Source of the DNA: Candidatus Aenigmatarchaeota archaeon
GTDB lineage: Archaea > Aenigmatarchaeota > Aenigmatarchaeia > DAOWOJ01
Assembly: GCA_030642125.1 (NCBI GenBank)
Contig: DAOWOJ010000032.1
Coordinates: 1 to 5,427, forward strand
Reading direction: 5' to 3'
DNA length: 5,427 nt
Shown here: positions 1-3,276 of the stretch, piece by piece
Numbering within the stretch: the first letter of the stretch is position 1
Layout of the letters: the number at the start of each line of letters is the position of its first letter
Notes under the pieces: model-generated
Databases searched by the model: none
Told to the model about the DNA's origin: nothing
The model's input: only the letters and a program-made list of their open reading frames with translations
Made by a program: the position numbers and the translations under genes

Positions 1-392
1 ATCAGAGTGCAATTACAGAATATGTTGATGCCGAAAAATTTTATACAGAAAATGATATTGCAAAATTTGGTTTAAAAACCGACACATTATTCACTTTTAT
101 TAAGAATAACGAATCATTAAATTTTGTATATTTTGCTGTTAAATATTATACAAACAATAGCAATTTTAATAATGCTTTAATTTTACTGAATAATTTATCT
201 GCAAAAGGATACGAACGCAGTTGGGCTGCAAATAACCAAACATTACTTGGCACTCAACTTGCAATTCGTGATTATAAAGCTAATCCGGAAACTAACTATA
301 AAACTAAAGTTAATAGATATACCAAAAACAATAAATGGTATAACAGCCTGAAAAAAGCATATTTAAAACAGTGGAAACATTTAAGCAAATAG
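1..392 (+). CDS. C-terminal fragment of an unrecognised bacterial protein (5' end outside window)
   Basis: The frame with codons beginning at position 3 is open from the left edge and stops with TAG at 390-392, giving about 129 C-terminal residues. I do not recognise the family. The fragment is rich in Asn, Lys, Tyr and Leu. It contains a helical-looking stretch (residues about 41-65, with YYTNNSNFNNALILLNNL) that could be a TPR-like helical hairpin, and a basic, Trp-containing tail (KWYNSLKKAYLKQWKHLSK). No membrane segment or catalytic motif is visible. About 17 of 129 codons end in C (for example GAC, AAC, CGC, GGC), clearly more than in the genes to the right of 720, so this belongs to the bacterial part of the window. 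The reading frame is well supported; the function is unknown. Confidence 0.6.
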   Translation, partial: QSAITEYVDAEKFYTENDIAKFGLKTDTLFTFIKNNESLNFVYFAVKYYTNNSNFNNALILLNNLSAKGYERSWAANNQTLLGTQLAIRDYKANPETNYKTKVNRYTKNNKWYNSLKKAYLKQWKHLSK

Positions 393-442
393 AAAACATA
401 AAAAAAAACAATACAGACAAATGAAACATCCATGACCAAAGG

Positions 443-477
443 GAATTAAGAATTAAGATTTTAGATTTTAGATTTAA
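443..477. repeat. Five tandem AT-rich heptamers
   Basis: Five adjacent 7-bp units follow the pattern GAWTTWA: GAATTAA twice, GATTTTA twice, then GATTTAA. They lie in the 176-bp gap between the left gene and the lipoprotein start. Short 7-bp intergenic tandem repeats of this look are familiar from Bacteroidota genomes, but that link is an inference. The rest of the gap (393-442 and 478-536) shows no gene and no clear promoter or terminator. Confidence 0.7.
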
Positions 478-536
478 TTTGGACACACAAGGGAATGATT
501 ATATAATGAATTTTGCAATAAAATATAAATAACTAA

Positions 537-554
537 ATCCGTCAGCTGACGGAT
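537..554. repeat. Perfect 18-bp palindrome
   Basis: ATCCGTCAGCTGACGGAT is exactly its own reverse complement and ends 14 bases before the lipoprotein ATG. It is strikingly GC-rich for this window. It has no loop, so it suits a dimer-binding site or a dispersed palindromic repeat better than a hairpin terminator, since no T-run follows. It could serve as an operator for the lipoprotein gene or be one copy of a genome-wide intergenic repeat; the sequence alone does not decide. Confidence 0.75.
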
Positions 555-568
555 AAAAATATAAACCA

Positions 569-724
569 ATGAAAAAAATAATTTTAATATCAACAATTTG
601 TTTATTATTAGCAAGTTGCAACTCACGAAACAATAACGAAAATAAAAATATTAATTCTCTCTCTTTTGTTGTTGCTGCCGATATGAGAGACTTTACAGGA
701 GATAATATTGATTATTTTTTCTAA
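569..724 (+). pseudogene. Truncated lipoprotein, N-terminal part only (possible metallophosphoesterase)
   Basis: The ATG at 569 opens a 51-codon frame ending in TAA at 722-724. Residues 1-17 are a textbook type II signal peptide (MKKIILISTICLLLASC), with the lipobox LASC and the lipidated Cys at residue 17, followed by an Asn-rich linker. The mature part begins SFVVAADMRDFTGDNIDYF. The ADMR..TG pattern recalls the first strand of a calcineurin-like phosphoesterase family whose proteins are several hundred residues long, but too little is left to be sure. The frame runs into sequence coding for a different gene on the opposite strand and stops at once, so about 90% of the protein is missing. 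The stop is therefore an accident of the junction. No Shine-Dalgarno sequence is seen, as is usual in Bacteroidota. Confidence 0.7.
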
Positions 725-1037
725 ATATTAGCATAATAGCCCCAGGAACATCATGATTTGCATCTATTGCTTCATATTCAAAATTATTACATTTTATTGG
801 TTTATTTAATTCAATTTCATTAAATATGAATTTACAGCTAATATCATCAAAATTATACATTTCTTTAAGGAAATTATATGTTTGTTTTGTACAATAAAGA
901 ATTCTATCAAATCCTTTAAATCCTTTTAAATGATCACTATGTGCATGAGTTAAAAAGAATATTTCAATGTCTTTTGTATTCTTTTTAACAAAATAATCAA
1001 CACAAATATTTAAATCAGAATTAAAATGATAATTCAT
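693..1037 (-). CDS. SNM1/Pso2-type metallo-beta-lactamase nuclease, N-terminal fragment
   Basis: The 114-residue frame begins with MNYHFNSDLN and carries the metal-binding signature HAHSDH at residues 31-36, preceded by FFLT as in SNM1/DCLRE1 nucleases. A second match is DANHDVPGAIMLIF at residues 92-105, equivalent to the family motif DANHCPGA, whose His (95) is a metal ligand. LYCTKQTYNFL (47-57) also aligns with the family pattern. Members are 5' exonucleases acting in crosslink and DNA-end repair. The fragment stops where the next conserved block (TGDFR, with a metal-binding Asp) should appear, and the whole beta-CASP domain is absent, so this copy cannot form a complete active site. The last few residues (about LL) probably come from junction sequence. 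The ATG at 1037 sits at the end of the shared promoter motif, and the family's N-terminal VD.F pattern follows at residues 13-16, so the start looks right. Confidence 0.75.
   Translation of the reverse strand: MNYHFNSDLNICVDYFVKKNTKDIEIFFLTHAHSDHLKGFKGFDRILYCTKQTYNFLKEMYNFDDISCKFIFNEIELNKPIKCNNFEYEAIDANHDVPGAIMLIFRKNNQYYLL
698..724. other. Junction between bacterial DNA and the AT-rich element
   Basis: Within this stretch the plus-strand lipoprotein and the minus-strand nuclease cut each other off. The bases at about 701-720 read sensibly in both genes: DNIDYF on plus and RKNNQYY on minus. Each protein is plausible up to the overlap and senseless beyond it. Codon use changes here: about 17 of 129 codons end in C in the left gene, against about 5 of 161 in the first complete gene on the right. 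No terminal inverted repeat, integrase, tRNA attachment site or transposase is visible. A chimeric assembly over a short shared sequence fits well; real illegitimate recombination is the alternative. Confidence 0.6.
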
Positions 1038-1068
1038 TATACAAAAATGTTAATAATTTTGTATAATG
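1035..1068. promoter_or_regulatory. Palindromic divergent promoter/start module
   Basis: Two perfect 12-bp arms, CATTATACAAAA (1035-1046) and TTTTGTATAATG (1057-1068), flank a 10-bp spacer. The last three bases of each arm are the start codons of the two divergent genes (1037 minus and 1066 plus). The start codons are therefore only 28 bp apart and no room exists for conventional leaders. On the plus side TAATTTTG (1054-1061) matches the Bacteroidota -7 consensus TAnnTTTG, but the minus side has CATTTTTG and no -33 TTTG is evident. The better description is an element-specific core promoter producing leaderless or very short-leader transcripts in both directions. Confidence 0.65.
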
Positions 1069-1551
1069 GAAGAACCTTATAGAACTAAAAAAAGTAGTGA
1101 TAGAAATTTTGGAATTGGTGAGATAAATACTTCTGTACATCATCTTTATGCTCTAATAAAAACTGAAAAAAAGAAATTAAAAGCAGCAAAAAAGAAATTA
1201 GTAAAACAAAAAATAGAAAAGAAAAAAATATTAAATAGCATTAAAAAGACATTTGATACAACTACCGATCCTTATATAGCTGAAAGAGAATTTTTCCATT
1301 ATTTTGGAAATTATGATATAAAGGATACTGGATTTGAAGCAATGAGAAATATAGGAATTGTTCCTATTTCTTCTTTTTCACCAATACATACTTTAAAGAA
1401 TAAAGCTAGAGTAAGAAAAATAAACAAACAAATACATAGAACAACTAAATTAATTGAAAGAATACAACAAGCAATAGCAAAATTCAAAGCATCTATTAAA
1501 AGACTAAAAGATTATATTGCAACATTAGAATATGGGTATCTTAATCAATAA
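1066..1551 (+). CDS. Lysine-rich helical (coiled-coil) protein of unknown function
   Basis: This 161-residue protein starts at the ATG inside the right arm of the palindromic promoter and ends with TAA at 1549-1551. I do not recognise it. Two long charged helices are likely, at about residues 22-62 (dense in KKK and EKKK) and 108-155. They are separated by a mixed segment with FFHYFGNYDIKDTGFEAMRNIGIVPISSF (about 76-104), so a helical hairpin or coiled coil is plausible. The protein is strongly basic, has no Cys, and has no signal peptide or membrane segment. Reasonable guesses are a nucleic-acid-binding or scaffold/core protein of a virus, or a terminal protein for the protein-primed polymerase; nothing in the sequence selects between them. 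It is followed 27 bp later by the next plus-strand gene, which has its own start motif. Confidence 0.75.
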   Translation: MEEPYRTKKSSDRNFGIGEINTSVHHLYALIKTEKKKLKAAKKKLVKQKIEKKKILNSIKKTFDTTTDPYIAEREFFHYFGNYDIKDTGFEAMRNIGIVPISSFSPIHTLKNKARVRKINKQIHRTTKLIERIQQAIAKFKASIKRLKDYIATLEYGYLNQ

Positions 1552-1570
1552 AAATTACTTAATATAATAT

Positions 1571-1581
1571 TTTTGTATATG
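1571..1581 (+). promoter_or_regulatory. Start-codon promoter motif (one-base-shorter variant)
   Basis: TTTTGTATATG matches the TTTTGTATAATG motif at the other starts except for one missing A, and its final ATG (1579-1581) is the proposed start. TATTTTTG at 1568-1575 also fits TAnnTTTG. The motif decides the start: a frame opened from the TTG at 1573 would add only Met-Tyr and would begin inside the motif. Confidence 0.55.
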
Positions 1582-3024
1582 GGAAATGAATCTAAAAATC
1601 AAACACAATTTGAGACTGCTATTGTAAATAAATTTAATCAAAAAATACCTTTAGAAGCTGATGGAATGCCAGAAAAGAAAAAATCATTTGTTAGAAAATA
1701 TATGAATTGTTTTTTTGAATCATTAGATAAAATGGAAAATATTACTACTTTATGCCAATATGAAAATAAGACAATTGTAAGTGGTCCTTTATTTCCAGGT
1801 AATTATGAAGGTAAAGAAACTATTTTTGAATATCATGGTTTTGATAAAACCTGTAATAAGATTCAAGAAAATCGAAGGTTTCCAATTAAAAGAGGTCATA
1901 AAACAGGTGGATTTTATGTTACTATAGAGATATTGTCATCACAATGTTGCAAAGTTAGAGATTTAACTAATAATTGGGTTAAAGATAAAACTCATCCAGG
2001 ATGTGTAGTTAGAGGAGCATATGAACGAATTAGAATAACTTTTAGAAAAGAATTTTATACTATGAATAATGAATATAAAGATACAAGATTAAGATCAGAT
2101 GTATTAAATCAAATAACAGCATGTTGGTTTGATTATCCAACAATGAAAAAAGAAATAAAAGAATCAAAAGATGAAGTAGGAAATACTATTAAATCAACAA
2201 TAACAACAAAATTTATAGATAAAAGATATAATGTTCAATATTATGGTTTTACAGAAAATAAGGAGATATCTAAACAACATAATTTAATGTTTGATATGTT
2301 TAAACAAATAAAACAAACAATAGGAGTTAATTTTGGAGCACTTCAATGGAAACAAGCAAGTAGATTAACTAAATATGTTCCTGAAAAATTCTTTAGATCA
2401 TTTATTCGAACTCTTTTTGTTGATGATGTAGATGATAATTTCAATTTATTTGGTTGCACATGGAATATGGATAAAGATTTATATAATAAAGATAAACACA
2501 TGTGTTTTATGGAATTTGTTATTAATTTTTGGGGATGTGTTAATAGATGCGCTGGAGATGGGGAAGAACAAAAATTGGGTACTTATTTATATGAAATTTC
2601 AGGATGGCCATGGACTAGACCAAAGCCAAGTGGCCAAGCAGGCGCTGCTTTTGCTGGAAATAGTACAAATGAAGTTCGTAATTGGCTTTGTTTTAAACCT
2701 TATATAAAACTTGGGAAGCCATGGTGGCGAAGATTATTTGGTAAAGTACATAATGTTCTTATAGCTATTATGAATGGAATTAAAAAGATTGTTATAGCAG
2801 GAATTGAAACTGTATCAGAAATTATTCAAGTAGTAGTTGAAGAAGTAGTAGATATTGTAGAAACAGTAATAGACGAAGCAAGTGGATTATTTGGTGGTAT
2901 TTTTAGTAAATTTAAGTATTATATTATAGGTGGTCTTGTTTTAGGAGGTGGAGGCTTATATTTACTTTTTAAAACTAAAAAATATACTCCAATGGGAGTA
3001 GCTTATAACCAATTGACTAAATAA
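1579..3024 (+). CDS. 481-residue protein with C-terminal membrane anchor, family not recognised
   Basis: The chosen start is ATG 1579, at the end of the shared start motif; stop is TAA 3022-3024. Residues 1 to about 380 look like a soluble domain with 12 cysteines (including CC near 123-124, and C320 and C324 in GCVNRC) and an aromatic-rich end (SGWPWTRPKPSG near 341-352, GKPWWRRLFG near 379-388). Residues about 392-440 form a nearly uncharged-then-acidic amphipathic stretch (VLIAIMNGIKKIVIAGI, then IIQVVVEEVVDIVETVI). A Gly-rich membrane segment follows (IIGGLVLGGGGLYLLF, about 449-464), then a short basic tail. There is no N-terminal signal peptide, so a tail-anchored or virion-membrane topology is likely. 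Length, cysteines and the amphipathic-plus-membrane ending would suit a viral structural or membrane-penetration protein. I cannot identify a jelly-roll fold by eye and do not call it a capsid protein. Confidence 0.8.
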   Translation: MGNESKNQTQFETAIVNKFNQKIPLEADGMPEKKKSFVRKYMNCFFESLDKMENITTLCQYENKTIVSGPLFPGNYEGKETIFEYHGFDKTCNKIQENRRFPIKRGHKTGGFYVTIEILSSQCCKVRDLTNNWVKDKTHPGCVVRGAYERIRITFRKEFYTMNNEYKDTRLRSDVLNQITACWFDYPTMKKEIKESKDEVGNTIKSTITTKFIDKRYNVQYYGFTENKEISKQHNLMFDMFKQIKQTIGVNFGALQWKQASRLTKYVPEKFFRSFIRTLFVDDVDDNFNLFGCTWNMDKDLYNKDKHMCFMEFVINFWGCVNRCAGDGEEQKLGTYLYEISGWPWTRPKPSGQAGAAFAGNSTNEVRNWLCFKPYIKLGKPWWRRLFGKVHNVLIAIMNGIKKIVIAGIETVSEIIQVVVEEVVDIVETVIDEASGLFGGIFSKFKYYIIGGLVLGGGGLYLLFKTKKYTPMGVAYNQLTK

Positions 3025-3032
3025 AATTTATT
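3020..3032. promoter_or_regulatory. Convergent gene ends with overlapping AATAAA signals (tentative)
   Basis: The plus-strand gene stops at 3024 and the minus-strand gene stops at 3028, leaving only three bases between. AATAAA covers the plus stop (3020-3025) and AATAAA on the minus strand covers the minus stop (3027-3032). The same hexamer spans the stop of the 161-residue gene (1547-1552). If the host is eukaryotic these could be polyadenylation signals; in such AT-rich DNA chance is a serious alternative. No hairpin terminator is seen. Confidence 0.3.
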
Positions 3033-3264
3033 CATTAAGTACTTTTTTTCTAAAGGTATTGTCTTTTGCCATCTTAAGATATATTCTACGCCATCTGTAA
3101 TCTCTAAATCTTAATCTAAGATACCCCTCGTGAACAACAAATCTCATATAACAATCGTCATCTTCAGTAAAATACTCACAAAGATCATTCCAATGGTCAA
3201 ATTCTTTTATCTTATCCATAATTAATCTAGTACAGCTATCATTAGGAACATTATAATCACACAT
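3028..3264 (-). CDS. Small 78-residue orphan protein
   Basis: The frame runs from ATG at 3264 (inside the shared start motif) to TAA at 3028-3030. The protein is unrecognised. Its first half is acidic (FDHWNDLCEYFTEDDDC, about residues 22-38). Its second half is basic and aromatic (LRLRFRDYRWRRIYLKMAKD, about 49-68), which suggests a small DNA- or protein-binding protein. It has three Cys (2, 11 and 29) plus one at 38, no signal peptide and no membrane segment. It follows the polymerase gene on the same strand by 12 bp, but its own start motif suggests separate transcription. Reality as a gene is supported by the motif, the tight spacing on both sides and the lack of a competing frame. Confidence 0.7.
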   Translation of the reverse strand: MCDYNVPNDSCTRLIMDKIKEFDHWNDLCEYFTEDDDCYMRFVVHEGYLRLRFRDYRWRRIYLKMAKDNTFRKKVLNE

Positions 3265-3276
3265 TATACAAAAAAA
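3262..3276 (-). promoter_or_regulatory. Start-codon promoter motif of the 78-residue gene
   Basis: Read on the minus strand the sequence is a T-run followed by TTTTGTATAATG, identical over 12 bases to both arms of the palindrome at 1035-1068, with the start codon as its last three bases. It fills the whole 12-bp gap after the polymerase stop, and the T-run touches that stop codon. It matches the other motifs despite unrelated flanks, which supports selection for the motif. Confidence 0.6.

Noticed and set aside
121..135. Match to TTTTGTATA in the left-hand gene
   Set aside because: It is inside a bacterial coding region, is not followed by a start codon and is explained by AT-rich coding sequence.
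693..724. Natural C-terminus of the nuclease or natural end of the lipoprotein
   Set aside because: Both proteins stop well short of their families' conserved blocks at the same place, and no frame beyond the junction continues either of them.
1573..1575. TTG as start of the 481-residue protein
   Set aside because: It lies inside the promoter-like motif; the ATG at 1579 sits at the same motif position as the starts of three other genes.
2432..2707. 91-codon plus-strand frame inside the 481-residue gene
   Set aside because: It lies wholly within a better-supported gene in another frame, has no start motif and its translation is a composition-driven Ile/Leu-rich string.
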